A stretch of DNA of 5,381 nucleotides from JBGOTP01 sp041476545. GTDB taxonomy: Bacteria; Acidobacteriota; Vicinamibacteria; Vicinamibacterales; CAVVIG01. The stretch's first letter is position 1, and each line of letters begins with the position of its first letter. The position numbers and the translations under genes were made by a program. The DNA is taken from NCBI GenBank assembly GCA_041476545.1, contig JBGOTP010000349.1:1-5381 (forward strand). The letters run 5' to 3'. A model generated the notes under the pieces. That model made no database searches. It was given only the letters and a program-made list of their open reading frames with translations, and was not told where the DNA came from. Positions 1 to 5,381 of the stretch are shown here, piece after piece.

Positions 1-21
1 CGAAAGCGAAAGGCCGCCGCA

Positions 22-1401
22 ATGCCTCGTAGGTACTTTCTCGAGACATTCGGCTGCCAGATGAACTTCCACGATTCCGAGCGAATCGCGGGCCTCCTCG
101 AACGCGACGGGCTCGAGCGCACCGACGACGAAGGGAACGCCGACGTCGTCGTGCTGAACACCTGCAGCGTGCGTGAGCGTGCCGAGGACAAGCTCTACAC
201 GAGGCTCGGCGAAATCCGCGATGCGTCCGCCGGCCGGAGCGAAGCGCCCATCGTCGCGGTCACCGGCTGCGTCGCGCAGCAGGAGGGCGCGGCACTGCTC
301 AAGCGTCGACTCCCAATCGACGTCATCGTCGGCACACACCGGCTGCAGCAACTGCCGGCGCTGGTGGAGGAGGCGCGCGCGGCACTGCCTGCGGACATCT
401 GGGGTGTGCGGCGCCCGCGCATTGACGTCAGTCCACAGGACGACGTCTCGTTCCCGCTCGGCGTTGCGAAAGCGTCGGACCCGGTGCGCGCGTGGGTGAC
501 GATCATCGAGGGCTGTAACGAGTTTTGCTCGTTCTGCGTCGTGCCGTACACGCGGGGCCATGAACGCATGCGGCCGGTATCAGACATTCTGGCGGAAGTC
601 GGTGAGGCCGCGCGGACCGGGCGCCGGGAAATCCAGTTACTGGGGCAGATCGTCAACCACTACCAGGCGCCGGACGACCCCTCGTGTGACTTCGCGGCGC
701 TGCTCGAGCGGGTGAGTGCAGTGCCGGGGGTGGCGCGAGTGCGGTTCTCGAGCCCGCATCCGCGCCACGTCACGCCGCGCCTCATCGAGGCGATCCGCGA
801 CATCCCGGCGGTATGCAAGCACCTTCACCTGCCGGCGCAGTCGGGATCGAATCGCATGCTCTCCGCCATGCGGCGTCGGTACACGCGGGAGAGCTACCTT
901 GCGCTTGTTGAACGGTTGCGGTCGGACGTGCCGGAGATCGCGCTTTCGACCGATATGATCGTTGGCTTCCCCGGCGAGACGGACGAGGACTTCGAGCAGA
1001 CGATGGCCCTGGTCCGGGAAGCGAAGTACCACGCGATGTACTCGTTCAAGTACTCGCCGCGGCCGAACACGCTGGCCTCGAAGCGATTGCCCGACGATGT
1101 TCCGGACGCGGAGAAGACGCGGCGCATCATGGCGCTGCAGGCCCTGCAGGCGGACATTCAGGGGATCTGGTACCGCGGGTCTGTCGGCTCGATCGTCGAC
1201 GTGCTGGTGGATTCGATCTCGAGGCGCCGGGACTGGGAACTGGCAGGCCGCACGCAGGGGAACATCGTCGTCAACTTCCCCGGTCCCCCGGTTTTGCTGG
1301 GCCAGGTCGTGCAGGTGCGGATTACCGGCGCCGCGCCGAATAGCCTGAGGGGGGAGCCCGCGGCGGTGTCCGCGCCCGGGGAGTCTGGCCATGCTGATTG
1401 A
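22..1401 (+). CDS. miaB: MiaB, tRNA-2-methylthio-N6-isopentenyladenosine synthase
   Basis: Radical-SAM methylthiotransferase that adds a methylthio group to C2 of isopentenyl-adenosine at tRNA position 37, in the cytoplasm. The 459 residues match the family's usual length. The N-terminal UPF0004 domain has the three cluster-binding cysteines Cys12 (GCQMN), Cys48 (NTCSVRE) and Cys83 (TGCVAQ). The radical-SAM domain has CNEFCSFC, giving Cys165, Cys169 and Cys172, followed by PYTRGHE. A C-terminal TRAM domain covers about residues 383-445 (GRTQGNIVVNFPG, then SLRGE). GCQMN together with the GQxVN motif points to MiaB rather than RimO or MtaB. The ATG is preceded by GAAAGG at 8-13, eight bases upstream. 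One oddity is residues 208-214, GQIVNHY, where many MiaB proteins have GQNVNSY. The stop overlaps the start of the next gene, suggesting one transcript. The upstream promoter lies outside the window. Confidence 0.96.
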   Translation: MPRRYFLETFGCQMNFHDSERIAGLLERDGLERTDDEGNADVVVLNTCSVRERAEDKLYTRLGEIRDASAGRSEAPIVAVTGCVAQQEGAALLKRRLPIDVIVGTHRLQQLPALVEEARAALPADIWGVRRPRIDVSPQDDVSFPLGVAKASDPVRAWVTIIEGCNEFCSFCVVPYTRGHERMRPVSDILAEVGEAARTGRREIQLLGQIVNHYQAPDDPSCDFAALLERVSAVPGVARVRFSSPHPRHVTPRLIEAIRDIPAVCKHLHLPAQSGSNRMLSAMRRRYTRESYLALVERLRSDVPEIALSTDMIVGFPGETDEDFEQTMALVREAKYHAMYSFKYSPRPNTLASKRLPDDVPDAEKTRRIMALQALQADIQGIWYRGSVGSIVDVLVDSISRRRDWELAGRTQGNIVVNFPGPPVLLGQVVQVRITGAAPNSLRGEPAAVSAPGESGHAD

Positions 1402-1873
1402 AATGTCCATCAAGGGGCTGATGCTCGATCCGATCACCAGCATGCCCATTGTGCTGTTGCGTGATGCGGAGAGCCAGCGGGTGCTGCCGATCTGGGTCGG
1501 CCCTGTAGAGGCCAGCGCGATCGCCCTCCAGGTCGAGAACGTCGCCCCGCCGCGGCCGATGACGCACGACCTGATGCGCAACCTGCTGACGGACCTGGGG
1601 GTGACGCTCGAGCGGGTCATCATCTCCGACCTCCGGGACAACACGTTCTACGCCTTTCTCGAGCTGCGGCGAGGGACGGAAATGGTTCTGGTGGACGCCC
1701 GACCCAGCGATGCACTGGCACTTTCGATTCGGACGCGGGCCCGGGTCTTCGTGGAGGGCCGAGTGCTCGATCAAGCCAAGTCCGTCGACATTTCCTCCGA
1801 GCAGGCGGACCGCGATCGGCTGCAGAAGTGGCTCGAGAGCCTCGATCCGGACGACCTTGGCTACAAGATGTAG
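1391..1873 (+). CDS. Bifunctional nuclease family protein (DUF151/BFN domain)
   Basis: A 160-residue protein of the DUF151 family. Members are called 'bifunctional nucleases' after plant and bacterial homologues reported to act on DNA and RNA, but the role in most bacteria is unclear. The BFN domain fills about residues 1-135. Visible family hallmarks are the opening MLIEMSIKGLMLDP, the segment VLPIWVGPVEASAIA, RPMTHDLMRNLL, and the strongly conserved DARPSDALALSIRTRARVFV near residues 102-121. The tail KWLESLDPDDLGYKM resembles the usual acidic helix and short C-terminus of the family. The start is the ATG inside the end of miaB, supported by GGGGAG at 1378-1383 seven bases upstream; a second ATG at codon 5 has poorer spacing. 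The 11-base overlap with miaB implies translational coupling. The nuclease activity is inferred from the family, not from visible catalytic residues. Confidence 0.92.
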   Translation: MLIEMSIKGLMLDPITSMPIVLLRDAESQRVLPIWVGPVEASAIALQVENVAPPRPMTHDLMRNLLTDLGVTLERVIISDLRDNTFYAFLELRRGTEMVLVDARPSDALALSIRTRARVFVEGRVLDQAKSVDISSEQADRDRLQKWLESLDPDDLGYKM

Positions 1874-1883
1874 TGGAGAAAGC

Positions 1884-1913
1884 TTGACAGGCCCCAAGGG
1901 ACGTCCCTAGAAT
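1884..1913 (+). promoter_or_regulatory. Sigma70-type promoter for parAB
   Basis: A perfect -35 hexamer TTGACA (1884-1889) and a -10 hexamer TAGAAT (1908-1913, five of six consensus bases) are separated by 18 bases. Transcription would begin near 1919-1921, leaving a leader of about 25 bases before the parA ATG at 1946. The promoter starts 10 bases after the DUF151 stop codon, so parAB can be transcribed independently of miaB. No intrinsic terminator separates the two, so read-through from upstream is also possible. The hexamers are seen directly; activity is inferred. Confidence 0.75.
1897..1908. promoter_or_regulatory. 12-bp perfect palindrome in the parA promoter spacer (candidate operator)
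   Basis: AGGGACGTCCCT is identical to its reverse complement. It occupies the downstream two thirds of the -35/-10 spacer and shares its last base with the -10 box. A dimeric regulator bound here would block RNA polymerase. It does not resemble the parS consensus (TGTTTCACGTGAAACA). Chance occurrence in GC-rich DNA is possible, so the operator role is inference from symmetry and position. Confidence 0.35.
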
Positions 1914-1947
1914 GAGTCGGCTCACCCCCAACGGACAGCCGATTCAT
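1912..1947. repeat. Inverted repeat from the -10 box into the parA start codon
   Basis: The left arm ATGAGTCGGCT (1912-1922) and right arm AGCCGATTCAT (1937-1947) are reverse complements at 10 of 11 positions. In RNA the remaining pair (1916/1943) is a G-U wobble, giving an 11-bp stem closing a 14-base loop. The right arm takes in the first two bases of the parA ATG. The arm centres are 25 bp apart. A transcript begun at the local promoter (about 1920) would lack most of the left arm, so the structure can form in RNA only in transcripts entering from upstream. At DNA level it could be a two-site operator. Either role is inference; the symmetry is seen directly. Confidence 0.5.
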
Positions 1948-2701
1948 GATCATCGCCATCGCCAACCAGAAGGGCGGCGTCGGAAAGACGACGACGGCGA
2001 TTAACCTCGCGGCGGCACTGGCGCTGCGCCGGAAGCGCACCCTCCTGATCGACCTCGACCCGCAAGCGAACAGCACGATGTCGCATCTCGACCTCGGCAC
2101 GGTCGAGCGGTCGATCTACGACGCCATTGTGGACTCCTCGATCAATATCGCCGACGTGATCAAACCCACGACGCAGCCCAACCTCTGGATTGCGCCCTCG
2201 CGGATCGCGCTCGCCAAGCTCGAGGGGCGCCTGGTCGGTGAGTTGGACTCGCATTTCCGGTTGAAGGACCGGCTCGGGCCCGTGCTCGAGGCGTACGACG
2301 CCGTGGTGATCGACTGCCCGCCGGCGTTGGGGTTATTGACGGTCAACGCGCTCGTGGCGGCCACGCATCTGCTGATTCCAATTCAGTCGTCCTACTTCGC
2401 GCTCGAGGGAACTGACGACCTGCTCGAGACCATCGAGAAGGTCCGTGCGCGCGCGAATCCGACGCTCCGGATTCTCGGCGTAGTGATTACCATGCACGAC
2501 AAGCGGACGGCGCTGGCCCGCGACATTCGGTCGCAAATTGACAAGGTCTTTGGCAAGAAGGTGTTTCGGACCGTGATTACCAAGAGCGTGCGTCTGGAGG
2601 AGAGCCCGGCGTACAAGGAATCCATCTTCAAGTTCGCGCCGGACTCGTCGGGCGCGACCGAGTACTACCGGTTGTGCGAGGAGGTCATCGATCGTGTCTA
2701 A
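1946..2701 (+). CDS. parA: ParA/Soj chromosome-partitioning ATPase
   Basis: A 251-residue Walker-type ATPase that binds DNA non-specifically as an ATP dimer and, stimulated by ParB, drives segregation of the replication origin region. The deviant Walker A motif KGGVGKTT lies at residues 9-16, with the signature Lys9 and catalytic Lys14. The A' motif LIDLDPQANST lies at about 34-44 and Walker B VVIDCPP at 120-126. The segment PSRIALAKLEGRL (84-96) and the conserved C-terminal stretch with KSVRLEESPAYK are typical of Soj. Length matches small chromosomal Soj proteins, and the lack of an N-terminal HTH separates it from plasmid type Ia ParA. There is no clear Shine-Dalgarno sequence, only a GGA at 1933-1935, and the ATG sits at the edge of an inverted repeat, which may limit translation. 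Transcription is probably from the promoter at 1884-1913. The 3' end overlaps parB by 8 bases. All catalytic motifs appear intact. Confidence 0.95.
   Translation: MIIAIANQKGGVGKTTTAINLAAALALRRKRTLLIDLDPQANSTMSHLDLGTVERSIYDAIVDSSINIADVIKPTTQPNLWIAPSRIALAKLEGRLVGELDSHFRLKDRLGPVLEAYDAVVIDCPPALGLLTVNALVAATHLLIPIQSSYFALEGTDDLLETIEKVRARANPTLRILGVVITMHDKRTALARDIRSQIDKVFGKKVFRTVITKSVRLEESPAYKESIFKFAPDSSGATEYYRLCEEVIDRV
2678..2685 (+). promoter_or_regulatory. Strong Shine-Dalgarno sequence for parB
   Basis: GAGGAGGT lies inside the end of parA, eight bases before the GTG at 2694. It is the best ribosome-binding site in the window and fixes the parB start at that GTG rather than the ATG at 2727. It also implies that parB translation is coupled to parA. 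Confidence 0.8.
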
Positions 2702-3515
2702 GCGCGGGCTTCCAGTGACTCTCAGGATGCGCCACGACGCGCACTACGTCGACAACCTGGCCAGTTCGGCGGGGTCGCCGATTGGCCGGCTCGTGCCGAT
2801 CGACCGCATCGACCCGAATCCGGACCAGCCTCGACAGGTGATGGGAGACCTGTCTGAGTTGATGGCGTCGATCTCTGAGAAGGGCATCATCGAGCCGTTG
2901 GTGGTCCGGCAGCGTGGAGGCCGGTATCAGATCGTGGCCGGGGAGCGTCGCTACCAGGCCGCGGTGTAGGTAGGCCTGCGCGACCTGCCGGTCGTGATTC
3001 GTGAGGTGGACGACACGGAGATTATTGAGATCGCGCTCATCGAGAACATCCAGCGCAAGGACCTCGGACCATTTGAAGAGGCCGAGGCGCTGGCGAGCCT
3101 CTCCGGCAAGGGGCACTACACGCACGAGGACCTCGCGAAGCGCCTGGGCAAGTCACGGACCGGCATCACGGAGTCGCTGTCGCTGGCGGAGATGCCGGAT
3201 GAGGTGCGTAACCTGTGTCGGCTGGCCGACATTTCCTCTAAATCACTGCTTCTACAGATAGTTAGGCAGCGGACACCGCAGAAAATGATCGCGCTGATTG
3301 AGGAGTTGACTCGGGACGGCAGCGTCACGCGCGAGCAGGCCCGAAAGGCGACCGCAAAACCTAAACTGGGCCGGCCGAAGCCGTTCATCTTCAAGTACAG
3401 GCCGACCACGAAGGCGTTCGATTTGCGCCTGCAGTTCCGTCGAAGTGAAATCGATCGGTCGGAAGTGATCGCAGCCCTCGAGTCGATCATCGCTGAGCTC
3501 CGAGAGCAACGGTAG
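2694..3515 (+). pseudogene. parB: ParB/Spo0J partition protein, interrupted by an in-frame TAG
   Basis: ParB is the CTP-dependent DNA clamp that loads at parS and stimulates ParA. The frame from the GTG is 273 codons long but codon 92 (2967-2969) is TAG. Before it lie the ParB N-terminal features: VPIDRIDPNPDQPRQ (34-48), GIIEPLVV (64-71) and the CTP-binding box GERRYQAA (83-90). After it, in the same frame, come VGLRDLPVVIRE, the third nucleotide-binding motif ENIQRKDL (117-124), the helix-turn-helix (about 142-164, YTHEDLAKRLGKSR) and a C-terminal region of dimerisation-domain type. Chain termination would give a 91-residue piece lacking DNA binding and part of the CTP pocket. No other lesion is visible, so the change is recent, a sequencing error, or tolerated. 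The original codon was probably CAG or AAG (inference). A GTG at 2994 could restart translation but has no obvious ribosome-binding site. Family identity is near certain; pseudogene status is not. Confidence 0.85.
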
Positions 3516-3535
3516 TCGGAGCGTTGGCGACTCGT

Positions 3536-3555
3536 CTCACGCCCGAGAGTGTGAG
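3536..3555 (+). other. Short hairpin downstream of parB
   Basis: CTCACGC (3536-3542) can pair with GTGTGAG (3549-3555), giving a 7-bp stem with one G-U pair and a 6-base loop, 20 bases after the parB stop. No T-run follows, so it is a poor candidate for an intrinsic terminator. It might mark or protect the 3' end of the parAB transcript, or be chance. Confidence 0.25.
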
Positions 3556-3576
3556 GTGCAATTGGGAAAGGGCGCG

Positions 3577-3780
3577 ATGAGGCGAGGCGCAGGCGTCGAT
3601 CGAAGCCTGGAGAAGCCCCGGAAGGCTCGCGCGAGACAGGAGCAAAAGGCGCGGCTGAAGGGACAGAGGGAACGCCGACATCAAAGTAAACATAACATGT
3701 CTTATCAGACGTTGACCAAAACAGGCCCACAAACAAACAATTCACACCCGCCGGGCCGATCCCCCAGCCACGCCGTCTGA
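3577..3780 (+). CDS. Possible small Arg/Lys-rich hypothetical protein
   Basis: A 67-residue frame from an ATG preceded by GGGAAAGGG (3564-3572). The first half is strongly basic and probably helical (RSLEKPRKARARQEQKAR and onward to about residue 33), resembling in general form the small charged hypothetical proteins found in many genomes. The second half (about 37-67) is low-complexity, rich in Asn, Thr, His, Pro and Ser, and lies over the AT-richer stretch that also holds a candidate promoter, so it looks like untranslated DNA read in frame. Either this is a real small gene that has lost its proper 3' end, or it is a chance ORF. I do not recognise a function. Its stop (TGA 3778-3780) is in frame with, and two codons before, the lptF-lptG start. 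Confidence 0.3.
   Translation: MRRGAGVDRSLEKPRKARARQEQKARLKGQRERRHQSKHNMSYQTLTKTGPQTNNSHPPGRSPSHAV
3712..3741 (+). promoter_or_regulatory. Weak candidate promoter for the lptF-lptG gene
   Basis: TTGACC (3712-3717, five of six -35 bases) and AACAAT (3736-3741, four of six -10 bases) are separated by 18 bases, in a stretch clearly richer in A and T than the rest of the window. Transcription would begin about 38 bases before the GTG at 3787. The position is sensible but the -10 match is weak. Confidence 0.3.
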
Positions 3781-3786
3781 ACCGCC

Positions 3787-5381
3787 GTGCGCACGCTCGA
3801 CCGGTACCTGCTCCGCGAAATCCTCCCGCCGTTCTTCCTCGCCCTGGGCGTCTTCACGTTCATCCTCGACATCATCCCCATCCTCGACGTCGCCAGCCAA
3901 TTCCTGGCCAAGGGTGTGCCGCTGCCGACCGTTGCCAAGCTCCTGGTGTGGCTGCTCCCGTCCGCGCTCGGGCTCACGCTGCCGATGGCGTTCCTCACCG
4001 GGTTGCTGATCGCCCTCGGCAGGCTCTCGGGCGACCGCGAGGCCATGGCCATGCTGGCCTGCGGCATCAGCCCCCTCCGCCTGTTTCGTCCGGTGCTGAT
4101 CGCCGGCCTCGGGGCGGGGCTGCTTACGCTGTACGTGATGATCTGGCTCCTGCCGGATTGCAACCAGCGGTTCACCGGCATCGTGTGGCGCCTGCTGACC
4201 GAGCAGACCGAACATGACATCAAGCCCGGTCGCTTCTACGAGGGCTTTCCGGGCAAGGTGCTGTACCTGCAGTCATCGAGTCCCGTGGATGGCTGGTCGG
4301 GCGTGTTCGTCGCCGATACCAGCCAGCCGGGCCGGCCCTCGGTCGCCATGGCCGAGCGCGGCCAGCTCTTTCTCAACCGGGACCGCCGGCAGGTGGTGCT
4401 GTCGCTCTTCGAGGTAAACCAGTACGTCCCCGGCGCCGACCCGCGGGTGTACGACATCGGTCGTACTGCGTCGTCCGAGCCGTTGACGTTCACGATTCCG
4501 GCGGCCGATGTCTTTCCCGGCACGGCACACGGCTATCCGGAGATGTCCATCGCGGAGCTGAGAGAGTCCATTGCCGCCGAAGCACGCGCGGGACAGTCCG
4601 GCCGCAACCAATATTTCTATTGGCAGCAGAAGTTCTCCTTCCCTGTGGCGTGCCTCGTGTTCGCGCTCCTGGCTCTTCCCATCGGCCTGCACACGCGAAA
4701 GGAGGGACGGCTGGCCGGCCTCGTGGTCGGGCTGGGCATCGTCTGCGTCTACTACGCGATCATGAAAATCGCCGAGTCGGCGACCAAGGGCAATCTGTTG
4801 CCGCCGGTCTGGGCCCGATGGGTGCCGAACCTGGTGCTGGGTCCCGTCGGCGTGGCGGCCCTCTGGTGGCGGGCGCGGGCGTCGGGCGTCGATTTCGCCT
4901 GGCTTGGCTGGCTCTCGCGGTTCGCAGGCGGACGCGGCCGCGGGCCGGAGCACACCGCGCGCTCAAGGCCGGCCGGGAACACGGCGGCGCGCGCGACCCG
5001 GTGGACCCCGCTGCGATTGCTCGACGCCTATGTGGGCGGCAAGTACCTCCGTATCCTGGCGCTCGCGTTCTTCGGGCTGCTCGCGCTGTACTACATCGGC
5101 GCGGTCCTGGACCTCTCGGACAAGGTGTTCAAGCAACAAGCGACGATGCAGTCCGTCATCCGGTATCTGTGGTATTCAACGCCGCAGTTCGTGACGTTCG
5201 TTGTGCCGATGGCGACGCTCGTGGCCGTACTCTCGACGATCGGCGGGCTGACCCGCACCAGTGAGTTGACCGTCATGCGCGCCTGCGGCGTGAGCCTGTA
5301 CCGCGCGTCCGCGCCGCTCATCGGCTTCGCCCTGATCTGGAGCGGGCTGCTGTTCGGGCTCGAGGAACACGTGCTGGCGCG
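3787..5381 (+). CDS. lptFG: LptF-LptG fusion permease of the LPS exporter (3' end beyond window)
   Basis: One frame without a stop from the GTG to the right edge (531 codons), encoding two YjgP/YjgQ-family modules. LptF and LptG normally are separate proteins that pair in the inner membrane with LptB to extract LPS and pass it to LptC/A/D. Module 1 (about 1-364): N-terminal helix RTLDRYLLREILPPFF, TM1 about 12-33, coupling helix about 79-97 (GRLSGDREAMAMLACGIS), periplasmic beta-jellyroll about 125-265, then KFSFPVACLVFALLALPIG (282-300) and two further membrane segments. An Arg/Gly-rich, presumably cytoplasmic linker spans about 365-408. Module 2 begins LLDAYVGGKYLRI and shows its own TM1 and a second coupling helix at about 487-502 (LTRTSELTVMRACGVS); the rest is cut off. 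An upstream in-frame TGA at 3778-3780 and the canonical LptF N-terminus fix the start at the GTG, although no good Shine-Dalgarno sequence precedes it. Module order suggests F then G, but assigning F versus G by eye is uncertain. Confidence 0.9.
   Translation, partial: MRTLDRYLLREILPPFFLALGVFTFILDIIPILDVASQFLAKGVPLPTVAKLLVWLLPSALGLTLPMAFLTGLLIALGRLSGDREAMAMLACGISPLRLFRPVLIAGLGAGLLTLYVMIWLLPDCNQRFTGIVWRLLTEQTEHDIKPGRFYEGFPGKVLYLQSSSPVDGWSGVFVADTSQPGRPSVAMAERGQLFLNRDRRQVVLSLFEVNQYVPGADPRVYDIGRTASSEPLTFTIPAADVFPGTAHGYPEMSIAELRESIAAEARAGQSGRNQYFYWQQKFSFPVACLVFALLALPIGLHTRKEGRLAGLVVGLGIVCVYYAIMKIAESATKGNLLPPVWARWVPNLVLGPVGVAALWWRARASGVDFAWLGWLSRFAGGRGRGPEHTARSRPAGNTAARATRWTPLRLLDAYVGGKYLRILALAFFGLLALYYIGAVLDLSDKVFKQQATMQSVIRYLWYSTPQFVTFVVPMATLVAVLSTIGGLTRTSELTVMRACGVSLYRASAPLIGFALIWSGLLFGLEEHVLA

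Noticed and set aside
637..1644. Long reverse-strand open frame opposite miaB and the DUF151 gene
   Set aside because: Antisense to two clearly conserved genes; Arg/His/Pro-rich composition typical of GC-rich shadows, with no recognisable domain.
2967..2969. Programmed recoding of TAG (for example as pyrrolysine) in parB
   Set aside because: TAG ends both the DUF151 gene (1871-1873) and parB itself (3513-3515), so it serves as a normal stop here; no recoding element was seen. Not strictly excluded for this single codon.
3536..3555. Intrinsic terminator after parB
   Set aside because: A stem is present but no T-run follows it; kept only as a weak hairpin.
3116..3745. Reverse-strand 209-codon frame opposite parB and the gap
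   Set aside because: Opposite conserved ParB sequence, low-complexity Ser/Arg-rich product, no motif and no convincing ribosome-binding site.
4273..4953. Reverse-strand 226-codon frame, and the forward 4620-5264 frame, within lptF-lptG
   Set aside because: Both overlap the uninterrupted permease frame, which has clear membrane helices and coupling-helix motifs; their own products are shadow-like.
5366..5371. CACGTG core near the right edge as a possible parS
   Set aside because: The flanking bases do not match the rest of the parS consensus, and it lies within the lptF-lptG coding frame.
1..5381. CRISPR array, tRNA/rRNA genes, insertion sequence or attachment sites
   Set aside because: No repeated spacer-like units, no cloverleaf or rRNA-like sequence, and no transposase or terminal repeats were seen on either strand.

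Overview
The window is GC-rich bacterial chromosome carrying housekeeping genes, all read rightward. The order is miaB (tRNA modification), a DUF151 'bifunctional nuclease' gene, parA, an interrupted parB, a 271-base gap with one doubtful small ORF, and the 5' part of a long lptF-lptG fusion that runs off the right edge. An LptF/LptG permease implies an outer membrane with lipopolysaccharide. The base composition, the style of the ParA/ParB proteins and the fused permease suggest Acidobacteriota (perhaps Vicinamibacteria-like). That assignment is inference from family memory; no rRNA or tRNA is present to test it.

Layout. Bases 22-1873 hold miaB and the DUF151 gene, overlapping by 11 bases and probably co-transcribed. 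Bases 1874-1945 form a compact regulatory region: a strong sigma70-type promoter (TTGACA, 18-base spacer, TAGAAT), a 12-bp perfect palindrome inside the spacer, and an 11-bp inverted repeat running from the -10 box into the parA start codon. Bases 1946-3515 hold parA and parB, overlapping by 8 bases, with a strong Shine-Dalgarno sequence for parB. parB carries an in-frame TAG at 2967-2969, and the frame then stays intact for 181 further codons to the natural end. Bases 3516-3786 hold a small hairpin, a possible small Arg/Lys-rich ORF, and an AT-richer stretch with a weak promoter candidate. From 3787 to the edge, one stop-free frame encodes a complete LptF module, an Arg/Gly-rich linker and the start of a second, LptG-like module.

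How the genes relate. ParA (ATPase) and ParB (CTP-dependent clamp binding parS) normally segregate the chromosome origin together. LptF and LptG normally form the inner-membrane heterodimer that, with LptB, extracts LPS. MiaB modifies tRNA position 37. I see no functional link among these three processes beyond shared orientation.

I found no defence system, mobile element, CRISPR array or clearly novel system. The points most worth a second look are the parB nonsense codon, the symmetric elements at the parA promoter and start, and the lptF-lptG fusion.
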